Positions 16,270 to 25,617 are shown, counted from the stretch's first letter. The stretch: 64,000 bases of DNA from JBDHWG01 sp046328525 (GCA_046328525.1 JAXLWK010000003.1:1-64000); one strand, 5' to 3'. The notes: generated by a model from the sequence alone, not told the origin. Program-made: numbers and translations.

Positions 16270-17799
16270 CTAACCGGCCTGGGCGATCAGGTCGGCGGCC
16301 TTGGCGCCAATCATGAAACAGCCCGCGACCGTGTTGCCGCTCGTGACCGTCGGCATCACCGAGGCGTCAACCACCCGCAGCCCCTCGACGCCGTGCACGC
16401 GCAGCAGCGGGTCTACCACCGCCATCGCGTCCCACCCGATGCGGCACGTGCCGGCCGGGTGCCACAGCGTCGAGCTTTGCGTCCGAATGAAATCGGTGGG
16501 GTCGCCCGGCCCCGGCGCCAGCTCGCCGTCGCCCCAGGTGGAGAAGGCGCGCGTCCCGGCGATGGCGCGGATTAGCTCGATGGCCTTTACCAGCACGCGC
16601 ACGTCGGCGTCCTGGGTCAAGTAGTTCGGGTTGATGAGGGGCGCGTCGGACGGGTCGGCGGAGCGCAGCTTCACCCAGCCGATGCTGAACGGCTGCACGA
16701 GAATCGGCAGGAAGATAGCGACCGGGCCGCCGAAGTTGGGCAGAAGCGGGGCCAGCGGCGCGGGAATGGCCGGCGTGAAGTTGAGCTGGAGATCCGGCGG
16801 CGCTGCGCTGCTGTTGTCGCGCGTGTTCACGAACAGGCAGTTGCCGGTCAGCAGCGTCGTCATCCTGTCGTCACCCTTGGAGCGGTAGATGACAGGCAGC
16901 TGCACGTGATCTTGCAGGTTCTGGCCCACGCCCGGCACATCCGCTACGACCGACACCCCGACGGAGCGGAGGTGGTCGGCGGGGCCGATGCCGGAGACGA
17001 GCAGTATCTTGGGCGACTGGAGCGCGCCGGCGCTCACGATGACCTCGCCGTCGCAGTGCGCCGTCTGAAGCTGCCCATCCTTGCGGTACTCAACCCCGGT
17101 CACGCGCGTCCCCTCGGTGACCAGCTTCGTGACGAAAGCGCCGGTCAGGAACGTGAAGTTGGGGCGGTCCAGGATGGGCTGCACGAACACGGTATGGGCG
17201 CTGGCGCGGCGGCCGTTCTTGTCAATGTGGAACTGGAGGAGGGCGGCGCCGTTCTCCTGGCGCGCGCCGTTGTAGTCCCAATAGGGGCCGTCGTAGCCAA
17301 GCTCGGTGGCGCCGGCGAGGAACGGCTCGGAGCGCATGACATCGTCCGGGCAGACGCGCACCGGGATGTCGCCGCCGACGCCGTGGTACTCCGAAGCCCC
17401 GTCCTCAAAATCCTCGATCTGCTTGAAGTAGGGCAGCACGTCGGCGTAGCTCCAGCCGTCGGCGCCCATCGCGTTCCACATGTCGAAGTTGCGCGGGTTG
17501 CCCCGCACGTACATCATCGCGTTGACCGACGTGCTGCCGCCGGCGACAAGCCCTTGGTTGATGGTGATCTGACGCCCCGCCATGCCGGCCTGTGGCTCGG
17601 TCGTGAGCTTCCAGTCCACGTCGGACCCCCACAGGCGGACGAAGCCGCCCACGTCGGCCAGGTCGGGCTTGTCGTAGCCGGGTCCCGCTTCCAGGAGGAG
17701 GACGCGGTGAGAGGGGGCGGCGCTGAGGCGGTTGGCGACAACAGCGCCTGACGCGCCGCTGCCGATGACGATGTAGTCGAAGCTGTGTTGCTGTGTCAT
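16270..17799 (-). CDS. GMC-family FAD-dependent oxidoreductase (alcohol dehydrogenase-like)
   Basis: A 509-residue glucose-methanol-choline flavoenzyme. The Rossmann motif is VIGSGASGAVVANRLS. Signature 1 is GGSTSVNAMMYVRGNPRNFD and signature 2 is SAGALQSPKILLVSGIGP. The C-terminal catalytic region contains WHPAGTCRIG (active His) and SGNTVAGCFMIG (Asn/second catalytic position). The ATG at 17799 is chosen because GGAGGGACGC precedes it. It probably oxidises a primary alcohol to an aldehyde, feeding the neighbouring molybdenum hydroxylase, which commonly oxidises aldehydes or heterocycles. The specific substrate is not evident. Confidence 0.9.
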   Translation of the reverse strand: MTQQHSFDYIVIGSGASGAVVANRLSAAPSHRVLLLEAGPGYDKPDLADVGGFVRLWGSDVDWKLTTEPQAGMAGRQITINQGLVAGGSTSVNAMMYVRGNPRNFDMWNAMGADGWSYADVLPYFKQIEDFEDGASEYHGVGGDIPVRVCPDDVMRSEPFLAGATELGYDGPYWDYNGARQENGAALLQFHIDKNGRRASAHTVFVQPILDRPNFTFLTGAFVTKLVTEGTRVTGVEYRKDGQLQTAHCDGEVIVSAGALQSPKILLVSGIGPADHLRSVGVSVVADVPGVGQNLQDHVQLPVIYRSKGDDRMTTLLTGNCLFVNTRDNSSAAPPDLQLNFTPAIPAPLAPLLPNFGGPVAIFLPILVQPFSIGWVKLRSADPSDAPLINPNYLTQDADVRVLVKAIELIRAIAGTRAFSTWGDGELAPGPGDPTDFIRTQSSTLWHPAGTCRIGWDAMAVVDPLLRVHGVEGLRVVDASVMPTVTSGNTVAGCFMIGAKAADLIAQAG

Positions 17800-17822
17800 G
17801 CGTCCCTCCTGGAGGCGTCTGC

Positions 17823-18245
17823 TCACCCCTGCGCCGGAATCAGCCCGAGCTGCTGCATCAGGCCCATCGTGTCCTCAGAGACCCAGTCCTCGACGATCTT
17901 GCCGTCGGCAATGCGCAGCCAGCTGATGCCGGCGACGTTCATCGCCTTGCCGGTCGGCGGAATGCCGAACAGGTCGGCGGTATGGGTGCCGCGCACGCGC
18001 CAGCGGACAACGACCTTGTCGCCATCGGCGGCGACGTCTTCGGCCTTCATGTTCAGGTCGGGGAAGCCGGTGCGGAAGGCGATCAGGAAGCCCTTGACAG
18101 CATCAATGCCGGCGACGGGCTGTGGGCTGCTGGGGTGGTGCATCACAACGTCATCGGACATAATCTCGCCGGCTTCGCCCCAGCGCCCCTGCCCGATGAT
18201 CTCTTCCATGAAACGGCGGCCAATCTCGTGATTGTCAACAGACAT
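17823..18245 (-). CDS. SnoaL-like ester cyclase family protein
   Basis: A 140-residue SnoaL-like protein (MSVDNHEIGRRFMEEIIGQG...). The region MSDDVVMHHPSS, GIDAVKGFLIAFRTGFPDL, DGDKVVVRWRVRGTHTADLF and WLRIADGKIVEDW matches the 'ester cyclase' subgroup. The ATG at 18245 follows GGGAGGATCCAGCT; the longer reading to 18608 runs into the flavin subunit and is rejected. It sits 23 bp upstream of the GMC gene in the operon. Enzymatic or binding role unknown. Confidence 0.82.
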   Translation of the reverse strand: MSVDNHEIGRRFMEEIIGQGRWGEAGEIMSDDVVMHHPSSPQPVAGIDAVKGFLIAFRTGFPDLNMKAEDVAADGDKVVVRWRVRGTHTADLFGIPPTGKAMNVAGISWLRIADGKIVEDWVSEDTMGLMQQLGLIPAQG

Positions 18246-18319
18246 AGCTGGATCCTCCCGGTTGATGTGATAGGGGAAGGCGGAGCCTTCACCCAATAAT
18301 GGCGTCAGAGTGTCTTCGC

Positions 18320-19186
18320 CTAGCGAAAGCCCGCGCGCGAGAGGGCGCGAGTCAGCGCCCGCCGAGTCATCTCCTGCGCCAGCGCCGCGCGGTACTCGCC
18401 GGACGCGGCGAGGTCGGTGCGGTACGTGACGCCGGCATCGGCCCTGGCGGCGGCGTCCTCGACGAGGCGCGCGCTGGGCGTCTGGGACTGGAGCGCCGCC
18501 TCGACCGCGTTGAGCCGGATGGCGCGCTCCGCTGCCCCGGCCACCGCCACGCGGCACTGACCAATCGTGCCGTCCGAGGCGCGGGTCACCAGCGCGGCCA
18601 CGCCGCACAGGGCGTAGTGGCTGGCCGGGTTCTCGAACTTCTCGTAAGCCGAACCCGTTCCCTGGGCCGTGGGCGGCAGGTCCACGGAGGTGATGATGCT
18701 CGCGTCCGGCACGGCGGAGCGGCTGAGATACTGCTCAATGGGCAGCGACTGCGGGCCACCCGCGCCAACCGTGTTGACAATCGCGCCCAGAATGAGGGCG
18801 ATGGCGGGCAGGTCGGCGCCGGCCATGCGCACCGCGAGGTTGCCGCCGAGGGTGCCGGAATTGCGCACCTGGGCGTCGCCGATGGTGGCGATGGCCTCGA
18901 CCAGCGCGGGGTAGTGTTCGCGCACGTTCCGGTCGGCGGCAATGTCGGCGAACGTAGTCATCGCGCCGATGCGCAGGCCGCCCACGCCCTCGCGGTGCCG
19001 GATGCCGCGCACCTCGGAGATGCGGCGGAGGTCTACGAGTAGCGTCGGCGAGACGCGGCCGAGCTTCATGTCGGGCAGCAGGTTGAGGCCGCCGGCGATA
19101 ATCTGCGCGTTCGGGTTGCCGGCCATGAGGGCGACGGCTTCATCCAGGCCGGCCGGAGCGGCGTAGTCGAAAGGAGCGAGAAGCAT
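18320..19186 (-). CDS. Molybdenum hydroxylase FAD-binding (medium) subunit
   Basis: A 288-residue CoxM/XdhB-type flavoprotein. FDYAAPAGLDEAVALMAG opens it; AGGLNLLPDMKLGRVSP is the first FAD motif (usually AGGxSLLPxMK), and TIGDAQVRNSGTLGGNLA is the second (TIGxxQxRNxGTxGGxxA). The C-terminal CO_deh_flav_C domain follows. AAAGGATAACCGACC precedes the ATG and overlaps the end of the large-subunit gene, so the two are coupled. It passes electrons from the 2Fe-2S clusters of the small subunit to an unknown acceptor. Confidence 0.9.
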   Translation of the reverse strand: MLLAPFDYAAPAGLDEAVALMAGNPNAQIIAGGLNLLPDMKLGRVSPTLLVDLRRISEVRGIRHREGVGGLRIGAMTTFADIAADRNVREHYPALVEAIATIGDAQVRNSGTLGGNLAVRMAGADLPAIALILGAIVNTVGAGGPQSLPIEQYLSRSAVPDASIITSVDLPPTAQGTGSAYEKFENPASHYALCGVAALVTRASDGTIGQCRVAVAGAAERAIRLNAVEAALQSQTPSARLVEDAAARADAGVTYRTDLAASGEYRAALAQEMTRRALTRALSRAGFR

Positions 19187-19192
19187 GGTCGG

Positions 19193-21601
19193 TTATCCTT
19201 TGCTCGCGGTCGCCGCGTTCTGCGCCGCCTTCGCGTCGCGCATCACGCGCCACACCTTCTCCGGCGTTATCGGCATGTCAATGTGCTTGACGCCCAGGTC
19301 GGACAGGGCATCCACCACCGCGTTGGCGACGGCCGCGGCTGCGCCGACGGTCCCCACCTCGCCGCCGCCCTTTGCGCCCAGGGCGTTGTGGGGCGTCGGC
19401 GTGACGGTGCGGTCAATCTCGAAGACGGGCAGGTGGCTTGGCCGGGGCAACGTGTAGTCCATAAACGAGTCAGACAGCAGGTGGCCCTGCTCGTCGTAGA
19501 TGGCGCGCTCGTAGAGGGCCTGGCCGACGCCGTGGGCGATGCCGCCGTGAATCTGGCCGTCCATGACCATCGAGTTGGCGACGTTGCCCATGTCGTTCAC
19601 GGCGACGAAGCGCACCAGGTCCACCTTGCCCGTCGTCTCGTCAATCTCGACGACGGCGATGTGGCTGCCGAAGGGGTAGTTGAAGTCGGGCGGATCGAAG
19701 AACGTCGTCTCGTCCAGGTTTGGCTCCATGCCGGCTGGCAGCTCCCAGCCATACCAGACGCCGAGGGCCATGTCGCCGAACGTCTTGGACTTGCCGGGGA
19801 CGCCTCGGACGGAGAACTTGCCGTCCTCGAAGATAATGTCCTCTTCCGCCGCCTCGAGCATGTGGGCGGCGGCCTTGATCATTTTGTTCTTGACCTTGCG
19901 CGACGCGCTCTGTACCGCCGGGCCGCACACGCTCAACGAGCGGCTGCCGTAGCTACCCTGGCCGTAGGGGGCGCGCTGGGTATCGCTATGGAGCACCTGG
20001 ATGCGGCTGACGTCAATCTCCAGCTCTTCGGCGGCAATCTGCGCGAAGACAGTCTCGTGAGACTGGCCGTGAGGCTTGGAACCGATGATGACAGTCACTT
20101 CGCCACTCGGATGAACCTTGACGTTCGCGCTCTCCCACGTGCCACCGAGCATGCCCTCTTTGCCCATGCGCGGCGACGGGCCGACGCCACTGATGGCGAC
20201 GAACGAGGCCATCCCGACGCCCAGCCGCTTGCCGCGCTGGCGGGCGGCGGCTTTCCGCGCGGCGATGTCGCCCAGCCCGGCCATCTCCACGGCGCGGTCG
20301 AGCGCCGCCTCATAGTTGCCTGAGTCGTAGAGCCAGCCCAACCCGTTGTCGTAGGGGAACTCGTCCGGCGCAATCATGTTGCGGCGGCGAACTTCGAGCG
20401 GGTCCATGCCGATCTCTTGGGCATAGCGGTCAATGAGGCGTTCCATCATGAACGTCGCCTCGGCGCGGCCGGAGCCGCGCTGCGCGCCCAGCGGAACGGT
20501 GTTGGTGTACGCCGCGTAGACCTCGGCGAACGCATTCTTGATGGCGTAGGGGCCGGTGATGCTGCGGCCCATCATGGCCGTCGCAACGCCGGGGCCGATG
20601 GTCGAGGGGTACGCGCCCAGGTTGGCGTAGCTCGTGCACCGCAGGGCGGTGATCTTGCCGTCGCGCGTCCCGGCGAGCGTCGCGTATTGCAGGTGGTCGC
20701 GGCCCTGGACGGTGGAGCGCATGAGGCCGTTGCGGGTGTCAACCCACTTCACCGGGTGGCCCAGCTCCTTCGCCAGGAAGAGGGTCAGAGCCATGTCCGG
20801 GTAGAGGTAGCCCTTGGTGCCGAAGCTGCCGCCGATGTTCGGGGCGATGATGCGGAGCTTGTTGAAGGGGATGCCCAGCACCAGGAACGACAGCAGCAGG
20901 CGGTGGTTGTGGGGCGATTGGGTCGAGGCGTAGAGCGTGTACTCGCCCGTCGCCTGATCGAACAGGCCGACGGCGGCGCGCGGCTCAATCGGGTTGTTGA
21001 TGGTGCGCTGGTTATAGATGTTCTGGTGGATGACCACTTCGCCCTGGGCGATGGCGTGATCGGTCGCCTCAGAGTTGCCGCAGGTCCAGTAGGCGTTCAG
21101 GTTGTGGGGGACTTCCTCGTGCAGCTGAGGGGCGCCCTCCTTGACGGCTTGCTCGGCGCTGACGACGACCGGCAGCGGCTCGTAGTCCACTTCGATGGCC
21201 TTGACGGCGTCGAACGCCTGGCTGCGGCTCTCGGCAATGACCACGGCGACCGGGTCGCCGATGAAGCGGACGCGGTCGTTCGCCAACACGGTCCCCGCGC
21301 CTGGGAATCCGAAGGGGTGCGACGGGAAGTGGCTCTCGACCCCGCCCGGTATCCAGATGCACGGCAGCGGCATGAGCTTGCCCTGCAGGTCGGCGAATGT
21401 GACGACGCGCACGACGCCCGGCATGCGGGCGGCCGCGTCGCTGTTGATGCGGTGGATGAGAGCATGGCCGTGCGGGCTGCGCAGGACGGCCATGTGCAGC
21501 ATGCCCGGAAAGCTGAGGTCAGCGGTGAAGCGCGCGTCGCCGCGCAGCAGTTCCGGGTCCTCTCGCCGCTTGATGGGCGCGCCAAAGACTCGTTTAGTCA
21601 C
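19193..21601 (-). CDS. Molybdenum hydroxylase molybdopterin-binding (large) subunit
   Basis: An 802-residue xanthine-dehydrogenase-family large subunit carrying the Mo-cytosine-dinucleotide type active site. GTG at 21601 follows GAGGAGCTTGCGC; a TTG two codons earlier is less likely. Visible motifs are GAPIKRREDPELLRGDARFT, GGSFGTKGYLYPD, GAQRGSGRAEATFMMERL, KPHGQSHETVFAQIAA and the C-terminal AKGGGEVGTVGAA, which holds the catalytic Glu. The active-site loop reads QRGSGR, near the form-II AYRGAGR pattern and without the AYRCSFR Cys of true CO dehydrogenase. It therefore probably hydroxylates an aldehyde, an aromatic or an N-heterocycle. Confidence 0.92.
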   Translation of the reverse strand: MTKRVFGAPIKRREDPELLRGDARFTADLSFPGMLHMAVLRSPHGHALIHRINSDAAARMPGVVRVVTFADLQGKLMPLPCIWIPGGVESHFPSHPFGFPGAGTVLANDRVRFIGDPVAVVIAESRSQAFDAVKAIEVDYEPLPVVVSAEQAVKEGAPQLHEEVPHNLNAYWTCGNSEATDHAIAQGEVVIHQNIYNQRTINNPIEPRAAVGLFDQATGEYTLYASTQSPHNHRLLLSFLVLGIPFNKLRIIAPNIGGSFGTKGYLYPDMALTLFLAKELGHPVKWVDTRNGLMRSTVQGRDHLQYATLAGTRDGKITALRCTSYANLGAYPSTIGPGVATAMMGRSITGPYAIKNAFAEVYAAYTNTVPLGAQRGSGRAEATFMMERLIDRYAQEIGMDPLEVRRRNMIAPDEFPYDNGLGWLYDSGNYEAALDRAVEMAGLGDIAARKAAARQRGKRLGVGMASFVAISGVGPSPRMGKEGMLGGTWESANVKVHPSGEVTVIIGSKPHGQSHETVFAQIAAEELEIDVSRIQVLHSDTQRAPYGQGSYGSRSLSVCGPAVQSASRKVKNKMIKAAAHMLEAAEEDIIFEDGKFSVRGVPGKSKTFGDMALGVWYGWELPAGMEPNLDETTFFDPPDFNYPFGSHIAVVEIDETTGKVDLVRFVAVNDMGNVANSMVMDGQIHGGIAHGVGQALYERAIYDEQGHLLSDSFMDYTLPRPSHLPVFEIDRTVTPTPHNALGAKGGGEVGTVGAAAAVANAVVDALSDLGVKHIDMPITPEKVWRVMRDAKAAQNAATASKG

Positions 21602-21678
21602 GCGCAAGCTCCTCGTCTATTCTGTGTGCGCGCCCGGAACGATCGCCGGACGCCAGGCGCTTAGGAACACGGCCGGCG

Positions 21679-22491
21679 TTATTTCACGCCGGTGAAGTGA
21701 TACTGAATCTTGCCATTCTTGAGCAGCATGGCGTCGTACACGCGCCCGACGCCGAAGTTCGTGAGCGCCGTCGCCTCGAAGAACACGGAGTCGCCCGTCT
21801 CGGTGAACTTGTCCGTGGACACCACTTCCTTGATCTGCACCCACCGCAGGTACTCGCGGTAGTACTCCTTGAGCGCCTGCTTGCCCTGGACCACGCTCTC
21901 GAAGGAGACGAGCACGGCGTCGTCGTTGTAGTTGTTGTCCACCAGCCCGTCTACGTCCTTCTTCATCAGGTAGTCAACCTGGCTCTCGTAGAACTTTTTG
22001 CCCGGGCTATCCGCTACCAGACGGACCGGGCTGCTCATTTTTGACACTGCATATTGGGCGGCGCGGATGGGGTTCTGGAAACCCGTGCAGCGGCAGAAGT
22101 TGCCTTCGAGCCAGGTGCGGATCTCGCCGTCGGTCGGGGTGGCGTTCCGCTGGAGCAGGTCGGTGAGTGACATAAGCATGCCCGGCGTGCAGAACCCGCA
22201 CTGAACGCCGTGCATTTCCTGGAAGCCTTCCTGGAGCGCGTTGAGCTGCCCGTTCTTCGCCAGCGCCTCGACGGTTGTCACCTGGGCGCCATCGGCCTGG
22301 ACGGCCAGCACGCTGCAACTCTTCACCGACTTGCCGTTGACGATCACGACGCAGCTGCCGCACTGGCTGGTGTCGCAGCCGATCTTCGTGCCCGTCAAGC
22401 CGGCGACGTCGCGAATGAAGTCCGCCAGGAGCATCCGCGGCTGGACGTCCGCGCTCTGCCGTTTGCCATTGACAGTGATGGATACCTGCAT
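21679..22491 (-). CDS. Molybdenum hydroxylase 2Fe-2S subunit fused to a SnoaL-like domain
   Basis: A 270-residue protein. Residues 1-151 are a complete small subunit: VSITVNGKRQSADV, GCDTSQCGSC with CSV for the plant-type cluster, and CGFCTPGMLM with FCRCTGF for the second cluster. Without a stop the frame continues from about residue 152 (MSSPVRLVADSPGKKFYES) into a SnoaL/NTF2-like domain ending DAMLLKNGKIQYHFTG. No ribosome binding site precedes the internal ATG at 22038, which supports a true fusion, although a lost stop codon cannot be excluded. GAGGCAGACGAC precedes the start at 22491. It transfers electrons from the Mo centre to the FAD subunit. Confidence 0.88.
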   Translation of the reverse strand: MQVSITVNGKRQSADVQPRMLLADFIRDVAGLTGTKIGCDTSQCGSCVVIVNGKSVKSCSVLAVQADGAQVTTVEALAKNGQLNALQEGFQEMHGVQCGFCTPGMLMSLTDLLQRNATPTDGEIRTWLEGNFCRCTGFQNPIRAAQYAVSKMSSPVRLVADSPGKKFYESQVDYLMKKDVDGLVDNNYNDDAVLVSFESVVQGKQALKEYYREYLRWVQIKEVVSTDKFTETGDSVFFEATALTNFGVGRVYDAMLLKNGKIQYHFTGVK

Positions 22492-22504
22492 GTCGTCTGC
22501 CTCG

Positions 22505-22954
22505 CTATAGCCGGGCGAAACCGGGCGCGTAGTTGAACGGCTTCTCCTGGGCGTTGTAGTACACAATCTCCAGCCCGTAGGCATTCTTGGTCGAAGGCCG
22601 CACGATCCAGCGCTGCGTAGCGTCCATCGAGACGCGCTTGCTCTTCGCCGCTGGCGGCTCCCACCAGCTCGCCTGCCAGCCCACGACGACGATGATCTCA
22701 GCCTCCGTGTCGGTGACGCGCACAGGGTCAACGGTCTGGACGGTGTGGTTCTCGTCGAAGAAGAGGTTGGTGACGCGGTCGTACCACGTCTTGAAGCTGT
22801 CGAAGTCGGTGATGTCGCCATCCGGGAACTGCACGTGCAGGTCGTTGTCGGCCAGGAGCTTGTAGGCGTCGGCGATGGGGACGTGCTGATCCAGCGCCAG
22901 GTACCAGGCCGCGACGAGCGCCTTGATGTTGTCGAGGGAAAGGGCGTTGCTCAT
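22505..22954 (-). CDS. SnoaL/NTF2-like domain protein
   Basis: A 149-residue protein: NIKALVAAWYLALDQHVPI, LLADNDLHVQFPDGDITDFD, FKTWYDRVTNLFFDENHTVQ, and strands EAEIIVVVGWQASWWEPP and RWIVRPSTKNAYGLEIVYY. The order of helices and strands fits the NTF2 fold. AGGAGACTCCTGA precedes the ATG. It is 13 bp upstream of the 2Fe-2S subunit gene, so probably co-translated. Function unknown; the tryptophan-rich pocket strand suggests an aromatic or hydrophobic ligand. Confidence 0.75.
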   Translation of the reverse strand: MSNALSLDNIKALVAAWYLALDQHVPIADAYKLLADNDLHVQFPDGDITDFDSFKTWYDRVTNLFFDENHTVQTVDPVRVTDTEAEIIVVVGWQASWWEPPAAKSKRVSMDATQRWIVRPSTKNAYGLEIVYYNAQEKPFNYAPGFARL

Positions 22955-23021
22955 TCAGGAGTCTCCTGGGGCGCGAGAGCCGGCGTGTGTCGGCTCTCGC
23001 GGGTAGGTACGGCGAGTGTGC

Positions 23022-24770
23022 TTACTGTCCGCAGGTGTTGCCCACGCGGTCCGGGTGCGTGTCGCCTTCCAGGACCAGGTCAATCAGGAACGGGCCTTTG
23101 GTGTCCAGCGCCTGGCTGACCGCCGGGCCGATGTCCCCCGGCCCCTCGACGCGCGCGCCCTGGACGCCCATGCCGCGCGCCATGTCGGCGAAGTGGAGCG
23201 CTGGGTAGGACAGGTCGAAGCTGAGCGGGAAGTCGTGCTTCGGGACGCCCTGCTCCTTCCAGTAAGCGTCAATGTTCAGCTGCAACAGCCGGTAGGAGCC
23301 GTTGTTGCAGACCACGAACTTGGTGTCTATGTTGTGCCGCGCCGCCGACCATAGCGCCTGGATGGTGTACATCGAGCCGCCGTCGCCGCTGAAGCCGAAG
23401 ACCGTGCTGTCGGGGTTGGCGAGCTTGGCGCCGATGGCGCCGGGGAACCCGACGCCCAGCGAGCCACCGCGGGTGAGGAAGTACTGCCCCGTGCGGGACG
23501 GCTGGAAGTAGCGCGCGACGGCCGGCGACGAGGTCAGCGCCTCGTCGAAGATGACGGTGTTGGCGGGCAGGCGTGGCGCCAGCTCTTCCATGAACTGCGC
23601 CATGCGCAGCGGCGTCTGCCCCCGCGCTTCGGCGTCGGCGCGCAGCTCGGCCTGGCGCCTGGCTTCCTTGGCCTCGCCCAGCTCCCGCGAGCGTCCAGCC
23701 GCCGCGTCCTTCTGCGCCGCCGTCAGGGTGGCTTCGAGGGCGTCGGCCAGCATCGCCAGGCTGAGCTTCGGGTCGCCCAGCATGCCGAGGTCCACCGGGT
23801 GGTTCTTGCCAATCTCGTAGACGTTCAGGTCAATGTGAATCGTCTTCGCGCCTGGGGCGAAGATGTTGCCGAGTTCGGGGAAGACTTCGGGCAGGACGTA
23901 CGTGCCGACGATCAGGTTCACGTCGCCCTTTTCCGTGATCGGGCGGCTGGCGTAGCCGAACATGTGCCCGGTCATGCCCTTATAGTGGGGGTCGCGGTAG
24001 TCCAGGTTGACCTCGCCGGCGTCCGCCTCCCACACCTCGGCGCCGAGCAGCGCGGCGACGCGGGCCAGCTCGTCCTGCGCGCCACTGAAGGCGACGCCGT
24101 CGCCGACGTAGATCATCGGCGTCTTGGCGGCAGCCAGCAGCGTGGCGGCCTCCCGAATCAGCGCCGCATCCGGTGTGACGCGGGTGGACGGGATGAGCGT
24201 CGGGAAGACTTCGCCGACGGCCGGCGCGTCCAGGATGTCGGCCGGCAGGCAGACGTAGACCGGCCCCATGGGCGGGGTCGCGGCGATCTTGATGGCGCGG
24301 CGCACGACGCGCAACAGCGACGCCGGGTCGAGCACCATCGTGGACCACTTCGTCACCGGCTCGGCGAAGGCGACGAGGTCGCCGGCCATCTGGGCATCCA
24401 TGTTCATATACTTGATGCCCGCGTCGCCACCGATGACGACCAGCGGCGAGTGGCCGCGCTTGGCCTGGAACAGCGCGCCGATGCCGTTGCCGACACCGGG
24501 CGTGCTGTGCAGCTGGACGAGGGTCGGGCGCTGCGTGGCGCGGGCGTAGCCGTCGCCCATCAGCACCGCGACGGACTCCTGGAGCGTGAGGATGTACCTC
24601 AGCTCCGGGTAGTCCCACAGCGCGTCCAGGAAGCCCTGCTCGACCGTGCCGGGGTTGCCGAACATGGTGCGCATGCCGTCGGCCAGGAACTGCTCCAGGA
24701 TCGCGTGCCGGCCGCTGCGGGGCGCCATCGAGCCAGTCTTCTTTTCAGAGCCGAGTGTAGTTGCATCCAC
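23022..24770 (-). CDS. ThDP-dependent enzyme, benzoylformate decarboxylase/acetolactate synthase-like
   Basis: A 582-residue three-domain ThDP enzyme. The N-terminal domain has FGNPGTVEQGFLDAL and YILTLQESVAVLMGDGYAR, where the Glu activates the cofactor. The central domain covers roughly residues 205-340. The C-terminal domain has GSLGVGFPGAIGAKLANPD and the ThDP/Mg motif GDGGSMYTIQALWSAA followed by VVCNNGSYRLLQ. GNPGTVEQ and the C-terminal pattern favour 2-oxo-acid decarboxylases such as benzoylformate decarboxylase over true acetolactate synthase. No strong ribosome binding site is seen at 24770, but it lies 10 bp after the DJ-1 gene, so coupling is likely. Predicted to decarboxylate a 2-oxo acid or carboligate an aldehyde. 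Confidence 0.87.
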   Translation of the reverse strand: MDATTLGSEKKTGSMAPRSGRHAILEQFLADGMRTMFGNPGTVEQGFLDALWDYPELRYILTLQESVAVLMGDGYARATQRPTLVQLHSTPGVGNGIGALFQAKRGHSPLVVIGGDAGIKYMNMDAQMAGDLVAFAEPVTKWSTMVLDPASLLRVVRRAIKIAATPPMGPVYVCLPADILDAPAVGEVFPTLIPSTRVTPDAALIREAATLLAAAKTPMIYVGDGVAFSGAQDELARVAALLGAEVWEADAGEVNLDYRDPHYKGMTGHMFGYASRPITEKGDVNLIVGTYVLPEVFPELGNIFAPGAKTIHIDLNVYEIGKNHPVDLGMLGDPKLSLAMLADALEATLTAAQKDAAAGRSRELGEAKEARRQAELRADAEARGQTPLRMAQFMEELAPRLPANTVIFDEALTSSPAVARYFQPSRTGQYFLTRGGSLGVGFPGAIGAKLANPDSTVFGFSGDGGSMYTIQALWSAARHNIDTKFVVCNNGSYRLLQLNIDAYWKEQGVPKHDFPLSFDLSYPALHFADMARGMGVQGARVEGPGDIGPAVSQALDTKGPFLIDLVLEGDTHPDRVGNTCGQ

Positions 24771-24780
24771 GGCTGCGGCC

Positions 24781-25617
24781 TTACCAGCCGTAGCGCCGGA
24801 GACCGTTCTCCAGCACTTCGACCATCAGCTCGCCGACGAGGCGCGAATCCTGGGTCGAGCGCCCCGTCAGGAAGGGGTAGTCCAGGATGGTGGACAGGGT
24901 GCGGCCGACGCCGCCGTGGTACTTGCCGTCGGGGCCGACCGCGTCGCGCAGGATCAGCTCCAGGGGGTAGAAGGGCGGGCCGAAGTTGGCGTCCACGCCC
25001 AGCACGCCGGTGCCGTCCTTGTAGTCGTACTCCATCGCGTGGCCGGTGACGTGCTTGCCCCAGATGATGCTCTTGCGGTCGATCCAGTCGCGGGCGAAGG
25101 CGAGGCAGGTGACGCAGTAGCACTCGGCGGCGATGAGCTTGTCCTGGGCCAGGAAACCGAGGATGACGTCGTGCAGCCGCTGGTTGTTAACCATGTCAAT
25201 CATGGGGCCGCTGCCGCCGGGCAGGAGCAGGGCATCGTATGGCTTCAGCTCCTCCCAGCACTTGTCGCGCGCGGTGTAGTACGCCTCGAGACCGTGGCCG
25301 AAGTTGGGGCGGTTGAAGTAGGGCCGCTCCGGGAACCAGGCGGAGAGGTTGATCGGATTGTCGAGGCGGTCCGACTCGTCCACCTTCTTGGTGAGAGCCG
25401 CGTAGTACTCGTCGGTCACGACCTTGTCCAGGGGCGGATCCCAGTAGCCCGGCTCGTAGCTGGGCGGGAGGGCGTGGGCGCGGTTGCCCTTGGCCGTCAT
25501 GAACGTCGTCTCGTAGCCGGCCGCGTCGAGCACTTCGAGCGGGCCGACAAGCTCCTCGCCCCAATAGCCATACTCCGAGATCATGCAGAGAATCTTGCGC
25601 TTCGGCTTGTCCGTCAT
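24781..25617 (-). CDS. DJ-1/PfpI family protein (large)
   Basis: A 278-residue DJ-1/PfpI superfamily member. It begins RKILCMISEYGYWGEELVGP with the conserved Glu, has YDALLLPGGSGPMIDM before the elbow, and KLIAAECYCVTCLAFAR as the Cys elbow region. The C-terminus ends LSTILDYPFLTGRSTQDSRL, resembling the Hsp31-like TGQNPxSS closing motif. AAGGAGACGACC precedes the ATG. Longer than the 190-residue homologue at 15122. Its place at the head of a catabolic operon suggests handling of a reactive carbonyl intermediate, but that is inference. Confidence 0.83.
   Translation of the reverse strand: MTDKPKRKILCMISEYGYWGEELVGPLEVLDAAGYETTFMTAKGNRAHALPPSYEPGYWDPPLDKVVTDEYYAALTKKVDESDRLDNPINLSAWFPERPYFNRPNFGHGLEAYYTARDKCWEELKPYDALLLPGGSGPMIDMVNNQRLHDVILGFLAQDKLIAAECYCVTCLAFARDWIDRKSIIWGKHVTGHAMEYDYKDGTGVLGVDANFGPPFYPLELILRDAVGPDGKYHGGVGRTLSTILDYPFLTGRSTQDSRLVGELMVEVLENGLRRYGW

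Noticed and set aside
19283..20323. 346-residue plus-strand frame within the molybdopterin subunit gene
   Set aside because: Shadow frame of the large subunit, whose motifs are unmistakable on the minus strand.
19193..22491. True aerobic CO dehydrogenase (coxSLM)
   Set aside because: The active-site loop reads QRGSGR, not the AYRCSFR that carries the Cu-binding Cys; the gene order and neighbours also point to an organic substrate.
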